DNA of 5,129 nt. It comes from an uncultured Archangium sp. Lineage in GTDB: Bacteria > Myxococcota > Myxococcia > Myxococcales > Myxococcaceae. A model generated the notes under the pieces. It searched no databases and was not told the origin of the DNA. It worked only from the letters and a program-made list of their open reading frames with translations. The position numbers and the translations under genes were made by a program. Location of the stretch: positions 1 to 5,129 of the forward strand of contig CAMLFP010000398.1 of assembly GCA_946479335.1 (NCBI GenBank), in the 5' to 3' direction. Position 1 is the stretch's first letter; each line of letters starts with the position of its first letter. This document shows, one piece after another, positions 1 through 5,129 of the stretch.

Positions 1-1
1 C

Positions 2-1153
2 CTCTCGTACGCCGCGCCGGTGATGTGGAACGGCTGCATCATCGCCGCGCTGCTGCTGGTGCGTGGCAGCGCGCAAGACGTCGTCGCGACCTGGGCCGCA
101 TGGGGCACGGTGGCGGGCTCGGCGGCGCAGTTCTTCATTCAGTTGCCGAGCGTGTTGCGCGTGCTCGCCCCTCACCCCGGCCCGCTCCCCACGGGAGAGG
201 GCGTTCGTACCGTCATCACCAACTTCCTCCCCGCGGTGCTGGCGCGCGGCGTGGTGCAGATCAGCAGCTGGGTCGACACCGCGTACGCGTCGCTCATCTC
301 GGAGCGCGCCGTCGCGGCGCTCTCGTACTCGCAGACCATCGCCATCCTCCCGGTGTCGCTCTTCGGCATGGCGATCTCCGCCGCCGAGCTGCCCGACCTC
401 TCGGCCGACGCCACGAAGTCACATGAAGAGCGCTCGAAGGCGATCCTCGAGCGCCTGCGCGCCGGCCTGGAGCGCATGTCGTTCTTCGTGGTGCCCAGCG
501 CGGTCGCGTTCCTGACCGTGGGCGATCTGATCTCCGCGGCGCTGCTGGAGTCGGGCCGCTTCACCGCCAACGACTCGCGCTTCACCTGGTACCTGTTGAT
601 GGGCTCGGGCGTCGCGCTGTCCGCGCAGACCTCAGGGCGGCTCTATTCGTCCGCGTACTACGCGCTCAAGAACACCCGCACGCCGTTGCTGTTCGCGGCG
701 GTGCGCGTCGGGCTGGGCATCGCACTCGGGTACTGGGCGGTGCGCATCCTCCCCGGGCAGCTCGGGTTGCCGGAGTACCTCGGCGCGGTGTTCATCACCG
801 TCACCACCGGCGTCACCGCGTGGGTCGAGGTCACGCTGCTCAAGCGCGGCCTGCGCCAGGAGCTCGGCGCGCTCCCGCACATCCGCGGGCAATTGGCGCG
901 CGTGTGGCCGTCGGCGTTGATCGCCGGTGCCGCGACGCTGGGCCTCAAGGTCGCGCTCGGCGTGCGCTTCGGCACCGTGCCGCTCGACGAATTCGGAGGC
1001 GCATTCTTTGCGCCGCCCGCGCTGCCGCGCCTCGCCACCTCGCTGGGGATGCTGGTCTTTTTCGGTGCGGTCTACGGCGTCGCGGCGCTCGTGTTCCAGG
1101 TGCCGCAGGCGCGGGCGCTGGTCGCGCGGGTGACACGACGCCGTGGGCGTTGA
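2..1153 (+). CDS. murJ: Lipid II flippase MurJ (MviN family), 5'-truncated by the window edge
   Basis: Polytopic inner-membrane protein that flips the peptidoglycan precursor lipid II to the periplasmic face. The frame is open from base 2 (LSYAAPVMWNG...), and this matches the internal MurJ pattern of Pro-Ala-x-x-Pro-Val followed by Asn-x-x-Ile-Ile. The true start is therefore upstream, and the GTG/ATG at 20-25 are internal codons. About 383 residues are visible; the family is usually about 500-550, so the N-terminal helices are missing. Hydrophobic segments alternate with short charged loops. Family-like stretches are LPVSLFGMAISAAELPDLS (about residues 120-138) and YYALKNTRTP in the middle. 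The protein ends in a basic tail. Two oddities: a palindromic repeat is translated in frame near residues 55-67, and the position aligning with E. coli Arg270 appears to be Thr (YSQTI against YADRL). It stops 115 bp before the next gene. I am sure of the family; lipid II as substrate is inferred from it. Confidence 0.93.
   Translation, partial: LSYAAPVMWNGCIIAALLLVRGSAQDVVATWAAWGTVAGSAAQFFIQLPSVLRVLAPHPGPLPTGEGVRTVITNFLPAVLARGVVQISSWVDTAYASLISERAVAALSYSQTIAILPVSLFGMAISAAELPDLSADATKSHEERSKAILERLRAGLERMSFFVVPSAVAFLTVGDLISAALLESGRFTANDSRFTWYLLMGSGVALSAQTSGRLYSSAYYALKNTRTPLLFAAVRVGLGIALGYWAVRILPGQLGLPEYLGAVFITVTTGVTAWVEVTLLKRGLRQELGALPHIRGQLARVWPSALIAGAATLGLKVALGVRFGTVPLDEFGGAFFAPPALPRLATSLGMLVFFGAVYGVAALVFQVPQARALVARVTRRRGR
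166..203. repeat. REP-like imperfect palindromic repeat inside murJ
   Basis: The ends form an imperfect inverted repeat: CGCCCCTC at 166-173 against GAGGGCG at 197-203, with one bulged base. A second, inner hairpin has stem CTCCC (185-189) with GGGAG (193-197) and loop CAC. The core closely resembles the abundant dispersed palindromes of many Proteobacteria that read roughly CCCTCACCCCGGCCCTCTCCC-n-GGGAGAGGG. Translated in the murJ frame it gives LAPHPGPLPTGEG, a Pro/Gly-rich string unlike the flanking MurJ sequence and familiar from translated copies of such repeats. It falls in the predicted cytoplasmic loop between the helix ending FFIQLPSVLRV and the helix starting VRTVITNFLPAV, so the reading frame and membrane topology are kept. 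Recognition is from memory of the repeat type; copy number in this genome is unknown. Confidence 0.72.
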
Positions 1154-1160
1154 AAGTCGT

Positions 1161-1195
1161 CGGCGTTTTTGCGTCAGGCAGGCGCAAAATCGCCG
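1161..1195 (+). terminator. Hairpin after murJ, possible terminator or mRNA-end structure
   Basis: The left arm CGGCGTTTTTGCG (1161-1173) pairs with the right arm CGCAAAATCGCCG (1183-1195). Twelve of 13 positions pair, with one T-T mismatch, around a 9-nt loop (1174-1182). It starts 7 bp after the murJ stop. No T-run follows the right arm, so it is not a textbook intrinsic terminator. It could stabilise the 3' end of the mRNA, act with Rho, or be a protein-binding site. Confidence 0.45.
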
Positions 1196-1225
1196 GTGAA
1201 CTTCGTCGGCGCGTTCGTCACTCCG

Positions 1226-1256
1226 TTGTCACATTGCGCTGACCGGCCGGTCTGTA
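1226..1256 (+). promoter_or_regulatory. Weak candidate promoter for the phosphatase-porin-lipoprotein operon
   Basis: TTGTCA at 1226-1231 matches the sigma-70 -35 consensus at 5 of 6 positions. The only -10-like stretch nearby is TCTGTA at 1251-1256, which is a poor match and lies 19 bp away. A promoter is expected here because a hairpin closes murJ just upstream and a new three-gene unit begins at 1269. The exact boxes are uncertain. If they are right, the 5' leader would be only a few bases long. Confidence 0.22.
1241..1252. promoter_or_regulatory. Perfect 12-bp palindrome, candidate repressor operator
   Basis: GACCGGCCGGTC is perfectly self-complementary. It lies 16 bp upstream of the phosphatase start codon, between the -35-like and -10-like boxes. 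The ACCG...CGGT half-site arrangement resembles operators bound by dimeric regulators such as the TetR family. No regulator gene is visible in the window. In GC-rich DNA a palindrome of this length can occur by chance, so the position is the main support. Confidence 0.3.
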
Positions 1257-1268
1257 GAAGCGCGCTCC

Positions 1269-2786
1269 GTGAGATTGCTCGCGGTCTTCGCTCTGTTGTT
1301 CGTGACGTCGTCCTTCGCTGCTGAGCGCCCGCGTCTCGGAGTCGTCATCGTCGTTGATCAGCTCGGTGCGGACACCTTCCGCGCGCGGCTCCCGGAGGCG
1401 ACCGGCGGCTTCAAGCGCCTCGCGTCGGAGGGCTACCGCTTCTTCGAGGCGCGGTACGAGGCGGTGCCCACCATCACCTCTGTCGGCCACGCCACGCTGC
1501 TGACGGGCGCGTACGGCGAGGTGCACGGCATCGTCAGCAACGACTGGCTCGACGTGGCCAGCGGCAAGCCGCGCCTCTCGACGGAGGACCCCGCGTTTCA
1601 GGTGCTGGGCCGCGAGTCGCACGGGCGCGATGGCACCTCACCCAACTCGCTGCGCGTGCCGACGCTGGCCGACGCCGTGCGCCGCTCGAATGAGAAGGCG
1701 CTCGCGCTGTCGGTGTCGGCGAAAGATCGCTCGGCGATCCTGTGCGCCGGGCGCGCGGGCCTCGCGGTGTGGTTCGACGCGGAGCTCCCGTTCTTCACCA
1801 CCAGCACCTTCTACGCGAAGGAGCTCCCGGGCTTTTTGAAGCCGGTCAACGAGCGCCTCGCGAAGATGGTCGCCGCGGGCACGTTCGCGTGGGGGCTCCC
1901 CGCCGGCGGCATCACCGGTAAGGCGCCGCAGCTCCCGTCGCGCACCGACGACTCGGAGCCGTTCGCGGAGCGCCGGGAGATTCAGGCCTTGCTCGACGCC
2001 GCGGAGGTCGATGTCGCGCTCGACGGCGTGAAGGCGCTGGGCCTCGGGAAAGATGACGTGCCCGATCTGTTGACCATCAGCTTCAGCGGGCACGATCGCA
2101 TCGGCCACGAATACGGCCCCGACTCGCAGGAGAGCCGCGATGAGTTCGCCGTGGTCGACCGCGAGATCGGCCGGCTGTTGGCGGAGCTCGACAAGCTGGT
2201 CGGCAAGGGTCGCTACGTCGTCGCGTTCTCGTCAGACCACGGCGTCGCGCCGCTGCCGGAGCTCTCGCTGGCGCGCGGCCTCGACGCCGGCCGCATCGAC
2301 ATGAAGGGCGCGCGCGAGCGCCTCGATCAGCTGCTCGACGAGAAGCTCGGCAAGCAAGACTGGTTCATCGGCTCCAAGACGCCGGGCCTCACGTTGGCGC
2401 CCGCGCTGCGCGAGAAGGCGCTCACGCAGTTCGAGGCGTTGCGCGCGACGGCGAAGGCGCTCCCCGGCATCGAAGATCTGCTGCGCACCGCGCACCCGCA
2501 CGGCCCGTGGGCGGCGCTGGTGACCCGCGGCGCGTACGAGGGCCGCTCGCCGGATCTCTTCATCGTCAGCCGCCCGAACTGGACCTACGGGACCGTCGAC
2601 AAGACCGGCCACGCGTCGCCGTACCTCTACGATCGCGCGGTGCCGCTCATCTTCTTCGGCGCGGGCGTCAAGAAGGGGCAGGGCGGCGTGACGGAGCCCA
2701 TCCACCTCGCGCCCACCCTCGCCGCGTTGCTCAACGTCTCTCCACCAGCCGGTGCTCAGGGCCGGCCGCTCGTCGAAGTCTTCTGA
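1269..2786 (+). CDS. Secreted PafA-like alkaline phosphatase family protein
   Basis: Predicted zinc-dependent phosphomonoesterase of the alkaline phosphatase superfamily, acting outside the cytoplasm. It is 505 residues long, with a signal peptide at residues 1-17/18 (MRLLAVFALLFVTSSFA, then AERP). Residues align with Elizabethkingia PafA. The candidate nucleophile is Thr70 in TITSVGHATLLTG. The substrate-binding residues are Asn91 in SNDW, and Lys152 and Arg154 in SAKDRSAI. The metal ligands are Asp30 in VVDQ, Asp276 and His280 in GHDRIGHEYG, Asp323-His324 in SSDHG, and His448 in KTGHASPY. The Thr-Asn spacing of 21 residues equals PafA's. The Lys/Arg pair is characteristic of the PafA monoesterases, whereas the related NPP phosphodiesterases lack it. 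The start is a GTG with a weak purine-rich site (AGAAG, 1256-1260) 8 nt upstream; no other start would keep the signal peptide. It is followed after 33 bp by the porin gene in the same frame. The substrate is unknown. Confidence 0.9.
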   Translation: MRLLAVFALLFVTSSFAAERPRLGVVIVVDQLGADTFRARLPEATGGFKRLASEGYRFFEARYEAVPTITSVGHATLLTGAYGEVHGIVSNDWLDVASGKPRLSTEDPAFQVLGRESHGRDGTSPNSLRVPTLADAVRRSNEKALALSVSAKDRSAILCAGRAGLAVWFDAELPFFTTSTFYAKELPGFLKPVNERLAKMVAAGTFAWGLPAGGITGKAPQLPSRTDDSEPFAERREIQALLDAAEVDVALDGVKALGLGKDDVPDLLTISFSGHDRIGHEYGPDSQESRDEFAVVDREIGRLLAELDKLVGKGRYVVAFSSDHGVAPLPELSLARGLDAGRIDMKGARERLDQLLDEKLGKQDWFIGSKTPGLTLAPALREKALTQFEALRATAKALPGIEDLLRTAHPHGPWAALVTRGAYEGRSPDLFIVSRPNWTYGTVDKTGHASPYLYDRAVPLIFFGAGVKKGQGGVTEPIHLAPTLAALLNVSPPAGAQGRPLVEVF

Positions 2787-2806
2787 AGAACCTCCGCTTC
2801 CCTCAC

Positions 2807-2811
2807 AGGAG
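2807..2811 (+). promoter_or_regulatory. Ribosome binding site of the porin gene
   Basis: AGGAG lies 8 nt before ATG 2820. It fixes the porin start: the codons between the in-frame TGA at 2784 and ATG 2820 include no ATG, GTG or TTG. It is the strongest Shine-Dalgarno match in the window, which suggests the porin is translated more efficiently than its neighbours. Confidence 0.8.
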
Positions 2812-2819
2812 TCCATTCC

Positions 2820-4007
2820 ATGCCGTTCGCCTTGTTGCTGTCGCTTGCGCTCGCGCAGGCGGATGCCGGTACACCTGCCTCGCTCGACGTGCAGCTGCCT
2901 GAAGGGCCCACGCCCGCGCCGTGGAATGATCAGCGCGCGTCGCTCGGCGCCGGCAACCGCACGGGCGCGTCGCTGTCGGTCGACTCCACGTTGCCCTGGT
3001 ACCAGCGCCTCACCATCGGCGGCTACGCGCGCATGGGCGCGTACTTCACGCTGCCGTTCCGCGATCAGGCGCTGGTGGGGAGCAACGGCGGCTTCCGCCT
3101 CGCGCAGATGCGCTTGAACCTCGACTTCCACCCGACCGAGAACTTCGTGGTCTTCACGTCCATCGAGCTCGCGGCGCCCATCGTCGACGCCAACGACCCC
3201 ACCATCGGCAAGCGCGTCATCGACCTGCGCGACGCGTACCTGCAGTACCACTTCCACGACGCGTTCAACGTGCGCGTGGGCCAGCAGCGCCCCGGCTACT
3301 ACGCGGAGATGCTGCTCTCCGACGGCGCGGTGCCCTTCGTCGATCGCTCCATCATCGCCAACGGCATCGCGGCGCCCGAGGGCTACCCGCGCAACGCGCT
3401 CGCGCCCGACCGTCAGCTGGGCATCAACCTCTACAGCAACCGCCTCGGCTCGGAGTGGGTGGGCTTCAAGTACGCGGTCGGCGTCTTCAACGGCAACGGG
3501 CAGAACCAGCTCTTCAACGACAACAACTCGGTGCAGCCGGTGGCGCGCGTGGAGCTCGACGTGAAGCAGGTCGTCACGCTGGGCCTCAACGGCTACTACA
3601 ACAAGCGCACCGACGGCACGCGGCCCACGCAGCTCTCGACCGATCAGCTCGCGTTCGGCGCCGACCTCGCGGCCAACTACCAGGGCTTCAGCGCGCTGGC
3701 GGCCTTCCTCGGCAAGCGCTCGATGTACAGCTACCCCGGCCTGCTGCCCGACATGTCGCTCGGTGCGTTGGGGCAGGCGCGCTACTTCCACGAGCCGACG
3801 GGCCTCGAGGTCGCGGCCCGCTTCGCCTGGCTGGAGCCCTCGCAGGTGCAGACCGATGATCAGATCATGGAGATCGCCGCGATGATCGGCTGGCGGCCCT
3901 TCAAGCTGCCGTTCCGCGTGGTGCTCCAGTACACGCACCGTGAAGAAGAGAAGAAGGCCTCGTACCCCAACGACAACGTGGACCTGATGTTCCACGCGGT
4001 GTGGTGA
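2820..4007 (+). CDS. Outer-membrane porin, OprO/OprP (phosphate-selective porin) type
   Basis: Predicted beta-barrel channel of the outer membrane, 395 residues, close to the length of OprP-type porins. A short signal peptide (MPFALLLSLALA, cut near residue 12-16) is followed by a Pro-rich linker and then alternating amphipathic strands. Examples are LTIGGYARMGAYFTL, FRLAQMRLNLDFHP, FVVFTSIELAAP and AYLQYHFHDAFNVRVGQQRPG. Family-like stretches are FVDRSIIAN, APDRQLGINLYS and YAVGVFNGNGQN followed by an Asn/Asp-rich loop and PVARVELD. The last residue is Trp after NVDLMFHAV, the aromatic C-terminus expected for recognition by the BAM complex. The signal peptide has no Lys or Arg in its n-region, which is unusual. 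It lies between the phosphatase and the lipoprotein genes and probably shares their transcript. The family name comes from phosphate and polyphosphate channels, but many members have other substrates, so selectivity here is only suggested. Confidence 0.8.
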   Translation: MPFALLLSLALAQADAGTPASLDVQLPEGPTPAPWNDQRASLGAGNRTGASLSVDSTLPWYQRLTIGGYARMGAYFTLPFRDQALVGSNGGFRLAQMRLNLDFHPTENFVVFTSIELAAPIVDANDPTIGKRVIDLRDAYLQYHFHDAFNVRVGQQRPGYYAEMLLSDGAVPFVDRSIIANGIAAPEGYPRNALAPDRQLGINLYSNRLGSEWVGFKYAVGVFNGNGQNQLFNDNNSVQPVARVELDVKQVVTLGLNGYYNKRTDGTRPTQLSTDQLAFGADLAANYQGFSALAAFLGKRSMYSYPGLLPDMSLGALGQARYFHEPTGLEVAARFAWLEPSQVQTDDQIMEIAAMIGWRPFKLPFRVVLQYTHREEEKKASYPNDNVDLMFHAVW

Positions 4008-4010
4008 GCC

Positions 4011-5129
4011 ATGAAGAAGCTCCTCCTCTTTTCGCTGCTGGGCCTCGCCGCGTGTTCGAAGAGCACGCCGCCGGCCCGCGCCTTTCAAATCGAGACGCGC
4101 TCCGAGTTGATCGGCGGCAAGCGCGCGCTCGGTGACGTGGAGCAATCGGTCACCAACGCGACCGACCTCATCGGCGGCAAGCGCGCCAGCGGCGCCAACG
4201 GAGACTTCAAGCTCACCAACGGCGTCATCCACGCCATCGTGCAGAACGTGGGCACCAGCCGCGGCTTCGGCAGCTTCGGCGGCTCGCTCATCGATCTCGA
4301 TCTGGTGCGCGGCGAGGGCTCCAGCGGCGCGCAGGGCGTGCAGGGCAACGACTACTTCACCGAGATGTTCCCCGCGTTCTTCCTCACCGCGGTGGAGCCC
4401 TCGAAGGTGGAGGTGCTGAAGGACGGCAGCGAGGGCGGCGAGGCGGTGGTGCGCGTCAGCGGCCACGCGGGCAGCTTCATCTCGCTGGTCAACACCATCA
4501 CCGAGCTGGTCGACCCGCAGCAGCCGGTGACGTTCTACGTCGACTACTCGCTGTCGCCCGGGAGCCAGTATTTGAAGATCACCGTCACCGTGAAGAACGA
4601 GACGCAGGAGGAGGCGACGTGGGGCCTCGCGATGCCCTTCGGCTTCATCACGCTGCTGGGCGAAGGCCAGCGCCTCTTCGTGCCCGGCAAGGCCGGCTTC
4701 GACATGCGCTTCCACCTCGAAGACGTGTACGCGCAGACGGGCTGGGGCCTCGACGCGCTGCCCGGTGAGGTCACGCCGATGTGGGCCACCGAGGGCGACG
4801 GCGTCAGCTACGCCTTCGTGCCCGGCCGCAGCCCCAACGGGAACTACCTCGCCGGCAAGCCGCAGTACCCGACGGCGACGCAAGACTCCTTCCTCATCCC
4901 CATCGCGTCGTCGAGCTTCCTCGGCACGTTCTACGCGAAGTCTCCCGAGAAGGTGCCCGCGGGCGGCAGCTACAGCTACACCGCGTACGTCTTCGTCGGC
5001 GCCGGTGACGTCGCCAGCGTGCAGCAGGTCATCTACGACACGGAAGACAGCGTGCCGCGCCCCGGTGGCAAGACCTTCGCGGTGCGCGAGAAGACGGCGT
5101 ACGGCACCCTCTCCGGGCACGTGCGCGAG
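4011..5129 (+). CDS. Large lipoprotein of unknown function, 3'-truncated by the window edge
   Basis: The first 373 residues are visible with no stop. The N-terminus MKKLLLFSLLGLAACSKS is a lipoprotein signal with lipobox Leu12-Ala13-Ala14-Cys15. Ser at +2 gives no inner-membrane retention signal, so an outer-membrane anchor is likely. Residues 33-39 and 53-59 repeat LIGGKRA. The second copy leads into GANGDFKLTNGVIHAIVQN, which resembles the start of a domain I associate with large myxobacterial lipoproteins. A beta-rich region follows (for example about residues 174-200, then SYSYTAYVFVGAG). The visible end, YGTLSGHVRE (364-373), looks like the first strand of a carboxypeptidase-regulatory-like Ig fold, so more domains should follow. 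From memory, some proteins of this layout continue into a CehA/McbA-type metallohydrolase domain; that cannot be seen here. The start is 3 bp after the porin stop, with GGTGAG (4003-4008) overlapping that stop, so translational coupling is likely. The function is not recognised. Confidence 0.87.
   Translation, partial: MKKLLLFSLLGLAACSKSTPPARAFQIETRSELIGGKRALGDVEQSVTNATDLIGGKRASGANGDFKLTNGVIHAIVQNVGTSRGFGSFGGSLIDLDLVRGEGSSGAQGVQGNDYFTEMFPAFFLTAVEPSKVEVLKDGSEGGEAVVRVSGHAGSFISLVNTITELVDPQQPVTFYVDYSLSPGSQYLKITVTVKNETQEEATWGLAMPFGFITLLGEGQRLFVPGKAGFDMRFHLEDVYAQTGWGLDALPGEVTPMWATEGDGVSYAFVPGRSPNGNYLAGKPQYPTATQDSFLIPIASSSFLGTFYAKSPEKVPAGGSYSYTAYVFVGAGDVASVQQVIYDTEDSVPRPGGKTFAVREKTAYGTLSGHVRE
4110..4186 (+). 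repeat. In-frame 17-bp direct repeat encoding LIGGKRA twice
   Basis: ATCGGCGGCAAGCGCGC occurs at 4110-4126 and again at 4170-4186, exactly 60 bp (20 codons) apart and in the same frame of the lipoprotein gene. The surrounding residues also match loosely: SELIGGKRALGD against TDLIGGKRASGANGD, then VTN against LTN. This suggests an old duplication of a unit of about 20 residues, with the first copy decayed. Confidence 0.75.

Noticed and set aside
20..25. GTG or ATG at 20-25 as the start of the flippase gene
   Set aside because: The frame is open to the window edge, and the residues before it (LSYAAPV) continue the MurJ pattern. A start here would remove the essential N-terminal helices, and no ribosome binding site precedes it.
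820..1242. A 140-codon + strand frame overlapping the murJ end and the intergenic region
   Set aside because: Most of it is out of frame with murJ and reads as Arg/Ala-rich sequence typical of GC-rich shadow frames. It has no plausible start signal.
1226..1247. Possible PHO box upstream of the phosphatase (TTGTCAC...CTGACC)
   Set aside because: The two half-sites are 13 bp apart instead of 11, and the second matches CTGTCAT poorly. The biology makes it tempting, but the sequence does not support it.
1218..1622. Minus-strand frame of 134 codons opposite the intergenic region and the phosphatase start
   Set aside because: Considered as a divergent regulator for the operator-like palindrome. 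The translation has no helix-turn-helix pattern, is Arg/Glu-rich, and mostly lies antisense to the clear phosphatase gene.
4261..4290. Short Gly/Phe/Ser repeat (GFGSFGGS) in the lipoprotein
   Set aside because: Too short and imperfect to be a meaningful tandem repeat; it fits a glycine-rich turn in the domain.
2232..5120. A 962-codon open frame on the minus strand covering most of three genes
   Set aside because: It lies opposite the phosphatase, porin and lipoprotein genes and crosses both of their intergenic gaps. Its translation is a low-complexity mix of Arg, Ala, Val, Glu, Leu and His with no domain-like pattern. Strong GC bias at third codon positions of the + strand genes removes stops from this antisense frame, so it is a shadow despite its length.

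Overview
The window is uniformly very GC-rich. All credible genes lie on the + strand and are tightly packed. The high-GC third codon positions, the MurJ variant, the secreted phosphatase and the large lipoprotein together suggest a myxobacterium-like member of the Myxococcota (former Deltaproteobacteria). This is inferred from general resemblance and was not checked by any search.

Layout. Positions 2-1153 hold the C-terminal ~383 residues of a MurJ/MviN lipid II flippase; its start lies upstream of the window. A short imperfect palindrome (166-203) of the common proteobacterial 'CCCTCACCCCGGCCC...GGGAGAGGG' type sits inside this gene and is read in frame as LAPHPGPLPTGEG. Next is a 115-bp gap (1154-1268) with a 13-bp-stem hairpin, a perfect 12-bp palindrome and a weak -35-like box. 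This looks like the boundary between murJ and a new transcription unit. The new unit has three genes: a secreted PafA-like alkaline phosphatase (1269-2786), an outer-membrane porin of the OprO/OprP type (2820-4007), and a large lipoprotein that runs off the right edge (4011-5129+). The gaps are 33 bp and 3 bp, so they are very probably an operon.

How the genes may work together. The phosphatase keeps every catalytic and metal-ligand position that I can match to PafA: Thr nucleophile, Asn, Lys/Arg pair, and the Asp/His metal sites. It is therefore predicted to release phosphate from phosphomonoesters outside the cytoplasm. The porin belongs to a family named for phosphate- and polyphosphate-selective channels. 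The lipoprotein has an N-terminal domain of unknown function and appears to enter a carboxypeptidase-regulatory-like beta domain at the window edge. A cell-envelope module for acquiring phosphate or organophosphate is a reasonable hypothesis, but no convincing PHO box was found. The rest of the window is ordinary dense coding sequence. I saw no RNA genes, insertion sequences, CRISPR arrays or defence-type systems.
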